Shown here: in pieces, positions 46,245 to 58,106 of the stretch
Position numbering within the stretch: the stretch's first letter is position 1
How the letters are laid out: each line of letters begins with the position of its first letter
Assembly (NCBI RefSeq): GCF_003369915.1
Contig: NW_022881603.1
Location: 5,625,249 to 5,689,248 of the forward strand
DNA length: 64,000 nucleotides
Source: Drosophila miranda
Lineage: Eukaryota; Arthropoda; Insecta; Diptera; Drosophilidae
Reading direction: 5' to 3'
The notes under the pieces: model-generated
Database searches by the model: none
Told to the model about the DNA's origin: nothing
Seen by the model: the letters and a program-made list of their open reading frames with translations, nothing else
Position numbers and translations under genes: made by a program

Positions 46245-47351
46245 TATACCCGATACTCAAAATGAGTATTGGGGTATATTAGATTTGTGGTAAAAGTGGA
46301 TGTGTGTAACGTCCAGAAGGAATCGTTTCCGACCCCATAAAGTATATATATTCTTGATCAGCATCAATAGCCGAGTCGATTGAGCCCTGTCTGTCTGTCC
46401 GTCTGTCCGTCCGTCCGTCCGTCCGTCCCCTTCAGCGCCTAGTGCTCAAAGACTATAAGAGCTAGAGCAACGATGTTTTGGATCCAGACTTCTGTGATAT
46501 GTCACTGCTACAAAAATATTTCAAAACTTCGCCCCGCCCACTTCCGCCCCCACAAAGGACGAAAATCTGTGGCATCCACATTTTTAAAGATACGATAAAA
46601 CCAAAAACGCAGAATCGGTGAGGATGACCATATCTTCTACAGTGCAAAATTTGAACCAGATCGTATAATGATTATAGCCAGAATCAAGAAAACAATTTCA
46701 TTCTTTCTCGCTCTGTCTCTCTCTAACACACAGGTTTCATGGTCGGTTTTGTCAATTGCAAAATATGAGTTCAAGGATCTCAGAACCTATAAGAGCCAGA
46801 GCAACCAAATTTGGTATCCACACTCCTGTGATATCGGACCTTGACCGTTTCGTGTCAAAATTTCGCCACACCCCCTTCCGCCCCCGCAAAGGACGAAAAT
46901 CTGGGGCATCCACAAATCTCAGAGACTATTAAGGCTAGAGTAACCAAATTTGGTATCCGCACTTCTGTTAGATCTTACTATAAAACGTATATCTCGGAAT
47001 TTCGCCCCACCCCCTTCCGCCCCCACAAAAGACGAAAATCTGTTGCATCCACAATATTGCAGATTCGAGAAAACTAAAAACGCAGAATCATAGATAATGA
47101 CCATATCTATCAGATTGCTGAATCTGGATCAGATCGGATCATTTTTGTAGCCAAAAGCAAGAAATCAATTTTCAGTGGCTACGCAGCGCCCGACGTCACG
47201 CTCAGACTGATTTTCTGTCTCTCTCGCACGCACTCTTTGTCGTGTCGTTTAATATTAGCGGCGTCTGCCGGAGGAGAGTTATACTGACTTAGTATCGGGT
47301 ATAACCGTAGAGTTGCGGTGTCCGCAGCAACTCACAACGTTCCCCCTCGTT
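46245..47351 (+). mobile_element. DINE-1/ISY, mosaic copy
   Basis: Its left two-thirds resembles the copy at 7022 (GGTGAGGATGACC, ATTTGAACC). Its 3' end carries GAGTTATACTGAC and ATAACCGTAG, shared with the copy ending at 11265. It ends CCCCCTCGTTTT before unique sequence. Confidence 0.88.
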
Positions 47352-48685
47352 TTAGTTTGGTTTCTTTAATCTTCATATCCATTTAATACTCTAACACTCT
47401 CTAATAGCTAACAGACTTAGTCAGTTTTTGCTTTTACTATCGATTATGGTACCTTTACTATTTGTTATCTTTGTTTCGTTTCTTGTACCAATTTTGGCTT
47501 TTATCTGCATCGTTTACGAATGAAACCCCCTTCATCGCGGAAGACTAATTGTAGCGTAAGAGTAAACACGTATCATACTATATATTGATCATTCAAAGAT
47601 TCTACATTGGGACAATACGAGTACCTTCAGACTAACTTTTTTCAGATCGTATGGATTAATACATAAATAATTAACGTTGCGCCGTTTCATATCGTGTCGA
47701 TGAAGTTAACTTAGTTTCGCATAGACTTTCAGAAGATCGGATCAGAGTATCAGTATCCCCGCCACAGCGCACAAAAGTGCCGACTAGCTTAATCTATCGC
47801 TTGGCTGCTGTACATTTTTGTTAGTAATTAGCAATTCGCGGAATCCAAAGGGTTGGGTGGCGGATAAGCCCAGACAGAGCTACGAATACGAGTATACATT
47901 TTCAAGGGCACTGGAATGCCGCCCAACTACACCTTATTGTTGGATCATGTTCAGATTAATTCTTCTAGTTTTCTATGCATGTACAAAAATACATATAAAC
48001 CCTACAGATAAAGCAAAGTTTTGGGGGATTTCGGTACCATAAGCTCGAGTTTTACCGCAGGAGCGAGAGCCGAGTGCCAAGGCCTTCCACAATCGTTTCA
48101 TTCAAGGGATATAAGAACCCTAAAGGAAAGAACACACTCAGGGATATTCATATTTTCATCTTCAAGGTGGGTTAATGCCTATATTATAATTAGTTCGTCT
48201 TCGATTCGATTTGATTCGATTCGTTTGCAAAATGTTGCCGAATTTTTGGCTTTGCTTACATCTATAAAATCTACACTCGACCCCAAAAATATATGTACTT
48301 ATCGCCGCTTTCTTTTCTTAAGGATATTCCATTCCCAATTGACCTTTTTAAGGCCCTTTCGCTTCCGCTGGCTGGCCAAATGGCATTCCATTCTATGAAT
48401 TACTTTACTTGATACTCTAGAATAACAAACATATACATATCAGTGCACTTGTATGGCAAAATAGTGTGCAAACATTCAGTGCAAATTAAGTGAAGCCGCT
48501 CCTTCTCTTTCCCAACTGGGTCTCTGTACGGGTGTACAGAATAGGAGGAGTATTATAACATTTTACACATACTCGTACAATTTGAAGCTTCGTTTCGACT
48601 AATGTTTTACTAATTCTTTAAGACAATGGGACATCTGTTCAGCAAATCTATAGCCCACCAGAGGGACTGTGTTCCGGGTCTCGCT
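47352..48685 (-). other. Probable 3' UTR and spacer of the Gln-rich gene
   Basis: This is non-coding, A/T-rich sequence downstream of the stop at 48686 on the minus strand. It has only short frames and no recognisable element. Confidence 0.45.
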
Positions 48686-50572
48686 CTACAAAATGGTGCA
48701 TCCAGAGCCATGCATTACCTCGCTGATGAACATGGGGGTGCCGGCGCCCAAGCCGCCGTCTGTCTTATGGTGCTCGTTCTGGAAGAAATCGGGCGAATTC
48801 TCAGATGAATTGGGATGGGGATGGGGGGATAGATACTTCTACTCACATCATCGTAATCGCAGTCGAAATAATTACTCTGGCAGTCCATGCACCGACAGCT
48901 CTCAGACATTTTGCATGTGATGCCCCATTCCTTGGCTAGATCCTTGTATATCTCCTTGCTGGTCTTGTTGCTCATCTTTTCCGGTGTGAGAAGATTGGTG
49001 TGGCAATTGGGTTGCTGATGCTGCAGCTGCTGATGCTGCTGGCGACGTCGGCTGCGGGAACGGGAAGCCGAACCAGAGGCGGAGCCGACACAGCAGGCTT
49101 CCTGGCACAGCTGGCTGTTGCTGGAGACGGGCCTTGAATTGGAATTGCCACCTGCGATACAGTGGTTAGGGGGTAGGGGGTAGATAAGCGATTTATCCAT
49201 GATGGTATTTGGCCTCACCCTCGTTGTAGTTGTAGCTGCCGCGGTTCAAGAGAGGGTCATAGAATGCTGCTGCCTGACTGCTGGTGCTGGCCTTGTCCCC
49301 CTCGAGAGCCGCTTCCTCCCCGTGCGCTCCACGCTCCTCGCTGCACTGGGCACACTGGTCGTCCGTGCACTGGCCATCTGCATCATCCCCATCCTCATCT
49401 CCGGCGTAGAGCTTGTCCGGGCACCGGGAGGATGCCGCCATTTCCGTTTCCAGCAGAAACTCGTTCACGCTAATCGTGTTGAGGTCGTCCTCCGGGCAGT
49501 CAAATTCCGTGTCGCTCTGCTGTTCCAGCTCAAACACTCCCTCGGCGATCTGTTCCCCCTCGTTGTTGTTGTTATTGTTGTTGTTGTTGTTGCTGTTGCT
49601 GATGTTGCTGCCGCCGCAATGTGAGTAGTTCTGGTTGAGATTCTGCTGGTTCTGCTGGCAGTCCGGATCGTTGCACAGGCTGCTACTGGTGCTGCTGCTG
49701 CTGTTCCCCCCTCCAGCTGCTCCTCCAGGGCGGCGCTGAGATGGGCCGCACTGTGCCGCGAGCTGTTCGCCGAGCTCCTGCGACTATTCTGATTGGGCGT
49801 GGCGGCGCTGTCCAGGGATACCTGTCGCTGATGCTGGGACAAGCGCGTGTCCTTACAACGGGAGTGGGAACGGGTAAGAAATTAAGCTAAGAGACATCAG
49901 GATTCGGTTACATGTACAAACCTCCTCTAGCACATGCTCGTAGGAAGGCGGTGGGGTGGTGGGCAAAATGTCGGCGTCAGTGTCCGTCAGCGACTCGTTG
50001 ATGCACGGCGTGCGGCTCTGGTTGAGGTAACCTGCAAGCGATCCAATGATGAGCATGCAACCACGAATCCGAAAAGGAATATTTAAATCCAGAGCTAGAT
50101 CTAGATGCGTTTAGGAGGATGGTGCATTAGAATGCAGAATTAGGAAAATGCTTTAGTGCATGCATGAAGGTACACTAGAGAAGGTTCATGCTGGCTAATT
50201 TATAGAGGGTTTCACTTCCAATACTAGGATCTTTTGTTTTTATCTAAATACGTATCTCTACAGTCCCCATTCCTAATACGGGTACTTACGCATACTGTTG
50301 CTGTTCAGGTTCAGGGTCTTATTCTGTGGCAACAGGAGCTTTCGCTCGCTGCTCATCGGACCCAGACCATTGCAGTCGGCCAGGTCTAGGCTGGAGCTGC
50401 TGCTGGCCTCCACCACGTGCTGCTGGAGCAGCTCTTGTTGTTGCTGATGCTGCTGCTGCTGATGCTGCTGCTGGTTGCCCAAGAGAGCCTCGTTCACCTG
50501 CGGATCCGGGTCGTGCTCTTGCGATGTGCTCCGGGAGCTGCCCATGCGGAACTTCAGCTTAAATGGCGCCAT
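48686..50572 (-). pseudogene. Gln/Ser/Asn-rich conserved fly protein with a frameshift in exon 3
   Basis: Exons on the minus strand: 50572-50290, 50031-49922, 49851-49219, 49151-48847 and 48778-48686. The start is MAPFKLKFRMG. A Gln/His tract follows, then a TPPPSYEHVLEE segment with a PPxY motif, then Ser and Asn tracts and an acidic stretch. The C-terminal part EWGITCKMSESCRCMDC with FDCDYDD is Cys-rich and reminds me of the DUF4802 family; function is unknown. At about 49697 the exon 3 frame is lost in a G-run. The exon is 633 bases but splice phases need 634, and adding the missing base makes all exons total 475 codons, so a one-base loss is well supported. It is either a damaged gene copy or a sequence error. 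Confidence 0.65.
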
Positions 50573-50910
50573 GGCTCTGAGTTCCCCCCACTCGAAATGT
50601 ATACGAGTATATAGGTAGGACGATAACAAATTTAATTATGATTTCACTAAAACTGCACGAGTCGGAGGACAATACTCGGAAGCCCCAAACCAAAACACCC
50701 ACACGGCAAAAATCCACATGCAGGCAAACAGAGACAGTCGGATTATTACCAACACACAAAGACAGAGCGGACGGAATTACAATCCAAAAGCATCACAAAC
50801 AATATATGTATGTATGTTCATGCATTTAAATATTTATTTGTGTCTGGCATTTCCAACAAATTAAAATTCAATAAAAACACATTACCATTTAATTATTATG
50901 TAGCGATTTT

Positions 50911-51405
50911 TATACCCGATACTCAAAATGAGTATAGGGGTATATTAGATTTGCGGTGTGTAACGTCCAGAAAGAGGCGTTTCCTACCTTCAAAGTATAT
51001 ATATTCTTGATCAGCATCAATAACCAAGTGGATAGAGCCATGTCTGTCTGTCCATCTGTCCGTCCGTCCGTCCGCCTGTCTGTCCCTATGAGCGCCTAGT
51101 GCTCAGAGATGATAAGAGCTATAGTATCGACATTTTGTATCCAGACTTCTGCGATATGGCACTGTTACAGGTGTATTTTAAAACTTCGCCCAGCCCCCTT
51201 CCGCCCCCACAAAGTATGAAGATCGGTGGATTCCACAATTTTAAAGACACGAGAAAATTAAGAACGCACCATATCTACCAGATTGCCGAATCAGATTGGA
51301 TTTGTACGCACTCTCGCACGCACTCTTTGTCGTCTGTCGGAGGAGAGCCATACTGGGAGCCATAGGGTATAAATGTACAACTGCGTTCGAGGGTGAACGC
51401 TGCCT
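50911..51405 (+). mobile_element. Old, diverged DINE-1-like copy
   Basis: This copy of about 500 bases has TATACCCGATACTC, GTAACGTCCAGAA, ATATATTCTTGATCAGC, a CTGTC/CCGTC run and one GC-rich block. It ends in a different hairpin (CTGCGTTCGAGGGTGAACGC). Many substitutions set it apart from the young copies. Confidence 0.8.
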
Positions 51406-54400
51406 CGAACTATCTAAATTTATTTAACCAATTGACGCATAATTTTATTAACTTTGATGTGAAAATCCATTTAAATCAGCAAAAGTTTATTTTTGCAGTA
51501 CGAATTATTATGTTATCCGTTTTTATTATCTCCTATAAGAGAATCTCTCTAACATATTTCACTATCTAAAAAATTTCAGAAAAATGGGCCAATTTCGGCT
51601 TATGGTGTATTTTTAATCTTTAATTAACCCATGTCCTCTATCTGATTAAGGCCTATTGTAAATTGTAAATTAGGCCTATTGGCAATGCGGTTTATTTCGA
51701 CTTTTTCACGTTAAATGTTTCCGGGACCACTGTCCAGTTCGACATCATTGAAATGCCCATATGTTCATATATGTACGTACGCCGATGTTTACTATTTTGA
51801 AATTATATAAATTACTTTCTTGCAATGTGAATAGCTATAATTCATCTTTCTGTTTGTTTAAGATGTTTGTCAAATTGGATGTTAAAAATTTAATTTAAAT
51901 AAAATTCGGATTATGATGTGTCGTTGCAAGATATGTAGATACAGATATAATTAGTAAAAAATATAATTAATGGATAGCATAGCTACATCTGCGAAAGAGT
52001 TGAAAGAAAGAAGACGGTTGCTGCACCCATTTCCGACTTAATGAGACCTGACTGTGGCTGTTTGACCAATTTAAAGCGCGCCCCCTCCTCACACTTGAGC
52101 TGTTTATAGTTTCCACGAGCACTAGAAAGCGACAAGTTGTTGCAAGTTTGGATCTCCGCCCACTCAAACAGCTGTCTGTCCTGGCAGACTGTTCTCATTA
52201 TTATGCAGATTACACAGCACCCAGATTCAAATGCAGCGCCAAGGACCTGAGACGAGATGAGGTCTCCGCCCAACACCTACGTATATTGGAGGGACCGGGA
52301 GAACCACCTACGGGGTACTCGTAATTACGAGTGTGTGTGTAGAAACTATTATTATGCTTATTGGCTGCTGCACGGCGAGAAAACTCATTTCCTCGTGGGA
52401 GAGGACCCGGATGATGCAGGATGACGCACTTTGTGTGGGTGAATGTGAATCCCAATTAAGGCGGCCATAAGTGTGGCAAGTGTTTCGTCTATACATAATC
52501 ATCTTTTGATAGATTCTCCACTGACAAGAGGGTTTTCCTCTGTGTGCGCACTCACACTCTTTGCTTGTTAATTCCGCAAACATTTATCCTTGCATATTTG
52601 CAGACAATAAACTTCCAATTGCTGTTGACTCGGCAAGCAGGTTCGACGAAGCAGAAGAGAAGAAGGCCCACAATCCACGGCGGGATGGATCCCCGCTCAG
52701 TTCCTCAGCTTGTATATTCATAAGCAGCTGCCATGAGATGGGATGCAACGCGAGGCGAGGCCCGAACAATGGCAATCATCCGCCATCGAGCCTTCAACAT
52801 CCTTCCCACCCACCCATGCAGGAGAGCATATTCGCTGCTGTACATACATATGTATGTACTTTCATTCGCATGTACCTTCATTTCACTGAAAAACCCCTTT
52901 CTGTGGAGTAGCTTGCGTTCAGGTTCAGTGGCTCAGAATCCGCTGGATTAGTTTGGTGAGTGCGGGGTCTCGTACGAGTGTGCCGCACCATAACCGAAAT
53001 ACTCTGCAGCGGTGACAGTCCGTTGTCGTGGGCGTGTCCTTGGAGCAACAGTTGGCAACATAGGGAGAGATGCATGCACATATAATGCACCCCATCCGCA
53101 ACGTCTTGGCAGCCAACAGAGCCATTGATTATGAATTCTTAATAATTCTTAATTCCCGGCTCCAAGCCCTGCCAAATAAAAAGCATAAATAAATGCATTT
53201 CAACTTTGGCCATCGTGTGGCTCGAACAATAGGAGGAGGATATGACTGTTTGTTGACGCGTCCGAGGTCGCTCCCTCGCCTGTTCAATCTAAAGCGCAGC
53301 ACAGCAAAGCCCTTTGCTGCTATTGTGGCCACTTCTGCGGGCTAAAAGCATCGCCTGAGGAACTGTGCAACTGTGGAACTGTGGAACTGTATCTGCGAAA
53401 TGCAGAAGATGCAAATTGCTTTCCTTTCTTTGTGGTTATTGGATTGGATGCCATCAGCATCAGCATTACCCTGCCCACACGCCCAGGTCTGGTCATAAAA
53501 TCAAAAGGAAAGTGAGCGCCCTTTTGAATATTTAAGTACTGTTTTTAATCTCCTGAATTTTGGGGTTCCATCAAAAGGGGATTGTCGCCGAACACCCATC
53601 AATGAATGGAAGGCAAAACAATTACGCAAATTGGATATTAATTGGCTGCCCCCGCCGACACTCGAACCGCAATTACTGGCAAAGAAAGAGGGGGGACGGG
53701 GCGGTGCGACCACGTAAGCAAACACACGAACAAGTGTCAAAGGGATGGGTGTGGAATAGGGATAGGGGATAGAGGATAAAGGATAGAGGGTGGGAATAGG
53801 GACATCGATATCAATGCCTATACCACTGCTCCCACAGAAGCAAAACACGACGATGATGGAGTGCCGGACCCAGCCAGGACATGGCCAACAATGGCATCAT
53901 CATCGACATCGACAGCGACATCAGCATACGGGACGGGACTCATTGAAATGAATGCGGCGCAATACGCGGACACTCTGTGGGAGAAGGCAACGCGACGAGG
54001 CCCATACACATGCACATCCACATCCATTGTGGCCGTGGCAAGTCGTCTCTCCTTGCCTCCGCTCTGGAAAGCTGATTGTGTAAACAGCTCTGGGGCTTGG
54101 TCATTGCCACTTTATTGCCTTATTCTATCTTCACTCATATTGCGGTAGACGGACACTCGCTTTCTCTATTCTTTATGTCCGACTGGCACTGACTCCTCGC
54201 CAGGCAATGAAAAATCGAAAAACACATGTCAAAGCCTTCGGCTGAGGGTGGGGATGGAGATCGGGATGGTGATGTGGATTGAATGCACTCACCTGTCCAG
54301 AAGCCTACATCCAAATACACATTCTTATCAATTTATTTGTTAAACACTTCCAACTTCTTGAACCTTTGGTTACTCCGATTTCACTCTAATTACAATAGAA

Positions 54401-54743
54401 AGTACTCTTTTCCTGACTGCACTTTGGGCTTTTGTGTTTCATTTATGTTTTTCCAGACGTGCACACAACTCGGGATCTGACTGCCACAGACTGAGAAAAG
54501 GTGGCCGAAGGACGGAGCTTTTATTGTCCTCCGCTCCGCGGACGAGAAAGCTATTGAGATAGGGGAGAAAGCTCGACAAAGGACGGCGCCTGCGCTTCTC
54601 TCCTTCCGGCAATTCTGTCTCATTGTTTTGCACCGTTTAGTGCTTTGCATCACAAATCCTTGCGTGCTCTGCTTTACCTCGCCCATTCGCGTGGATGAAG
54701 CACCAATCCCCCGCCCCCTTCCATCCTTCTATCCCTTTTATTT
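51406..54743. other. Long non-coding interval
   Basis: This is about 3.3 kb without a convincing gene. It includes A/T-rich sequence (51410-51970), mixed-composition sequence with frames up to 116 codons and no domains, and a GGATA/GGGATAG simple repeat at about 53754-53795. It may be upstream regulatory or intronic sequence of the minus-strand Gln-rich gene, but nothing seen proves it. Confidence 0.5.
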
Positions 54744-55345
54744 TCATTGAGAATTTATTTTGTCCGTCCTTAAAGTCTCATCGTTAATAATCTCAACCCC
54801 GCCGACCTGGTCACCCTTCTCCAAGAGGTTCAACTTGGCCTTGATCCGTTCGCGGGGCATGATGGCGGCCCAGTCGCTTGTGTCGAATAGAACATATTTT
54901 ATCCAATACGTACCGCTGGGAACCGGCCACACATTCCACAACCTTAAAGTCACGCCTGTTTCAATTGAATTCTTGATAAATCTGCGGTAGTAGGTACGGA
55001 TGGCGGCACAGAACGACATTGAGGGGACCTCCACAGGCATTAGCTTGTATCCCCCAATGCCTGAATTTGTGTGGAGCTCCAGCGTGAATTTGTGATGGTC
55101 CTCGAGGTCCTCGAGAAACGTCCCAGCCCCATTGAGGCAGTGATCTCGGCCAAAGATTTTCAAACCGGTTACGACCATTTTTCCGCAGCCTGTTGGTCAC
55201 TTCGTAAGGCTGTTGTCAGCCCTGTATTCGTTGGAGGAGTATGGGAAAGTGGCCGAAGGCAGGATACAGAGGTTAAACACACTTCCAGCAGCGCCACTAA
55301 AACAGGCAACATCCCCATTGACTTCTGTCCGAACATTTGAGCTTT
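54744..55345 (-). pseudogene. Small secreted-type Drosophila protein (DUF1091/DM11-like), frame broken
   Basis: The main minus-strand frame (55178-54744) contains FGRDHCLNGAG, a Cys-Ala-Ala-Ile-Arg segment and a C-terminal part (PVPSGTYWIKYVLFD...KAKLNLLEKGD). This resembles the DUF1091/DM8/DM11 group of small secreted fly proteins; the match is by impression. Just upstream the same frame is stopped by TGA at 55197-55199, yet continues as open sequence (FPYSSNEYRADN). A good signal peptide (MLPVLVALLEVCLTSVSC) lies in a different frame at about 55309-55250. A nonsense change plus a frameshift would explain this. An unseen intron is the alternative. Confidence 0.5.
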
Positions 55346-55551
55346 AATAAAACAAACGTCAGGTTTTCATAAACCTACAAAAAATATTGAGTTTTTGGTT
55401 GAAACCCGGCATAAATTACTTCAATTGCTTACCTGGGAGTTCCTGGTGAACCCATAGCCTGTGAATCGCACTATCGATTGCTATGTAAAATGGTTCATAT
55501 ACAAATTCAAAATTTGTAACGACGTGGCTTATAGAGACCTCCGTATCGTTT

Positions 55552-56520
55552 TTATTCGAAGATAACCATCTGAAAAATATTAGTTGATTTATAAACGAGG
55601 CTCGAGTAATACTTTGAGCGGGGAAACGAGGCTCGTACGTCTATCTCAAAGGGTGGTATTACGTAGGCGCAGTTCTTTGAGCAATTGGCTGTTTTCGAGA
55701 ACTGGTAGAGTTGAGGAACTCTGTTCGTGCTTGGGACTATGTCGTATCTGTGAGAAAGGTGTACTTTGTCTGACAACCTTTTCGGGCTAAATTTCGCATG
55801 TGATTTTGAGGATAGGGATTCCTTTGTCGCCACTGCAAACTTTTCAGGGACCGGAGTTTCAGCAAAGCCTTCAACGTTCTGTCTGGATACTGGCAGTCGA
55901 ATTTTCCCCTCAAATTAAACGAAATGGATACGAGTCGGGGCAGCTTATCGTAGTCGGGTGGAGTGAGCAAGTGGAACGTGGCATTTTCCCTTATGTTGGG
56001 GAAACAAAGCCGCATATATGTAACAAAGTATTGCAAAACAACAAATTCCTCTTGGCTGGCAGAGAACACGGCCACTGACATCGGCCCTTGCCAGTTTGTA
56101 GCGACCAGAGGCAAGGAGTTCAAGCGCTCCACCGAAGTTTGAGTGGCGAGGCAGACCAAACTGCTCTCAGATGACTCGGTGTACTGTTCCCCTAGGAGAG
56201 CAAAATCCTTGATCTTATACAAATGCTGGCTATCCCAGCGACCATAGCTCAGGTCGACATTATCGAATGCCAACGGAGCAGTGTTGTTCGGAGCGAGCAA
56301 ACTGTCCAATCCTGCAAGCGGCTGTATCAACGAAAAGGCAATATCTGGGTGCTAGGGGCAGTCCGCCGCGATTGGATTTCGGGATGGAGCGATGTGCTCT
56401 GCCTTCTTGCATTTCGTCGATGCATCTCCTGCCAGCTGCTGCTTAAACAAACAGAATATGTTTATCAACAGAATCGCCAGAGCAATTTTTAGAGAACTCA
56501 AATTTGATAGGTGGCACTGA
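55552..56520 (-). pseudogene. GT49-family (B4GAT1/LARGE-like) glycosyltransferase remnant
   Basis: Family members are Golgi type II enzymes transferring glucuronate or related sugars. On the minus strand the order is a signal-anchor (IALAILLINIFCLF, about 56490), a stem with an in-frame TAG at 56352-56354, then the catalytic start (LVCLATQTSVERL; WQGPMSVAVFSASQEEF; TYMRLCFPNIRENATFHLL; MRNLARKGCQT). The frame is lost by one base at about 55742, exactly inside the DxD motif preceding IVPS, and stops at 55737. The shifted frame continues the family sequence (QLYQFSKTANCSKNCAYVIP) to a stop at 55552, well short of a full domain. It has three lesions or more and no ATG in place, so it is a decayed gene. 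Confidence 0.72.
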
Positions 56521-56524
56521 TTTT

Positions 56525-57385
56525 AAAGGGATCACATTAAAACCATTAAATAGGCTTAACAGCTTTTACATACCATAGTTTTTTATTTGTTTAATTTGTT
56601 TGAGTGTGCCCTTCAGCGATTGTTTGTCCGACCGCCTGGATGAAGGTGCAAATTGCCAGGTCAGAGAATAGTAGATGTTGTGTTATAGAGTACTTGTTAC
56701 AGTTTTACATCAAGCTGATGTTTTCTTTCTTAGAGATGGGACGTATTGCCTTGTTGTGTTGTACATGGTACAATTAAAAATTATGTGAGGCGTTATCGAT
56801 ACTATCGGCGATTGTGTGCCTACCAAATACTAGCGGTCTGTTGATTCTTTTAGCGGGAATGGCTTTCAATTTAGTTTTCTTTAGGAGCCATGGCTTGGAT
56901 GAGGCTAAGGGGAAAGCGAGTAAACTCTTGACGCATATTGCTGTTGAAAAGTCAAAATGTTCACCAAACTCTAGCAACTCGATTAATACGAGTATCACCA
57001 TAGATTGCTTCATTTATTCTGGTTTAGAATGAAGAGCATAAGGGGCTCTAGTCTGTAGCAGAACGCAGAGTAATAGCTTGAGATCCTCTAAGAACGTTCG
57101 TATCATAATGTAGATTCTTATCTAAGTACCACCACTAACCATACAGTATATAGATGTGCCAGTTCATACCCTGCAGTACCAGCATTGAGCGATGACGAAT
57201 GTCATCTACAATGTCATCGAGGCGTTGACGCCAGCCAAATCGAACCCTTTGTTTTTTCTTTTGTTTCTTTCTTTTCCGCGCGTGCCGAACGTAATTCGGT
57301 TCTGCCGACCGTGCGCAGAAGCAGAGAACTTCGTTTTATCTTTTCGTCTTCTTTGCGCCTGCGTCGACAGCACTTTTTTTCTTTT
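56525..57385. other. Spacer without a recognisable gene
   Basis: Short frames only. A CACTAACCATACAGTATA string at about 57133-57150 equals the terminus of the foldback insert at 32861. The interval ends in a T-rich ISY target. Confidence 0.5.
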
Positions 57386-58106
57386 TATACCCGATACTCA
57401 AAATGAGTAATGGGGGTGTATTAGATTTGTGGTAAAAGTGGATGTGTGTAACGTCCAGAAGGAATCGTTTCCGACCCCATAAAGTATATATATTCTTGAT
57501 CAGCATCAATAGCCGAGTCGATTGAGCCCTGTCTGTCTGTCCGTCTGTCCGTCCGTCCGTCCGTCCCCTTCAGCGCCTAGTGCTCAAAGACTATAAGAGC
57601 TAGAGCTACGATGTTTTGGATCCAGACTTCTGTGATATGTTACTGCTACAAAAATATTTCAAAACTTCGCCCCGCCCACTTCCGCCCCCACAAAGGACGA
57701 AAATCTGTGGCATACACATTTTTAAAGATACGATAAAACCAAAAACGCAGAATCGGTGAGGATGACCATATCTTCTACAGTGCAAAATCTGAACCAGATC
57801 GTATAATGATTATAGCCAGAATCAAGAATCATTCTTTCTCGCTCTGTCTCTCTCTAACACACAGGTTTCATGGTCGGTTTTGTCAATTGCAAAATATGAG
57901 TTCAAGGATCTCAGAACCTATAAGAGCCAGAGCAACCAAATTTGGTATCCACACTCCTGTGATATCGGACCTTGACCGTTTCGTGTCCAAATTTCGCCAC
58001 ACCCCCTTCCGCCCCCGCAAAGGACGAAAATCTGGGGCATCCACATTAAGGCTAGTGTAACCAAATTTGGTATCCGCACTTCTGTTAGATCTCACTATAA
58101 AACGTA
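57386..58106 (+). mobile_element. DINE-1/ISY, 3' part cut off by a BEL/Pao LTR
   Basis: The 5' end, microsatellite and two GC-rich blocks are present. At 58106 the sequence (AAAACGTAT) switches to the LTR TGTTGCAGCAG. The rest should lie beyond the LTR element, outside the window. It has a 7-base loss at about 57827 next to the CT-rich tract (CAAGAATCATTC where others read CAAGAAAACAATTTCATTC) and lacks the ATCTCAGAGACTA segment near 58046. Confidence 0.88.

Noticed and set aside
56774-57032. Overlapping 72- and 79-codon frames on both strands
   Set aside because: No start context, domain or conserved motif that I can name.
57386-58106. Calling this copy ISX, the dosage-compensation element
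   Set aside because: The deletion length (7) differs from the 10 bp I recall, and the copy is truncated by a BEL/Pao LTR; kept as a finding only.
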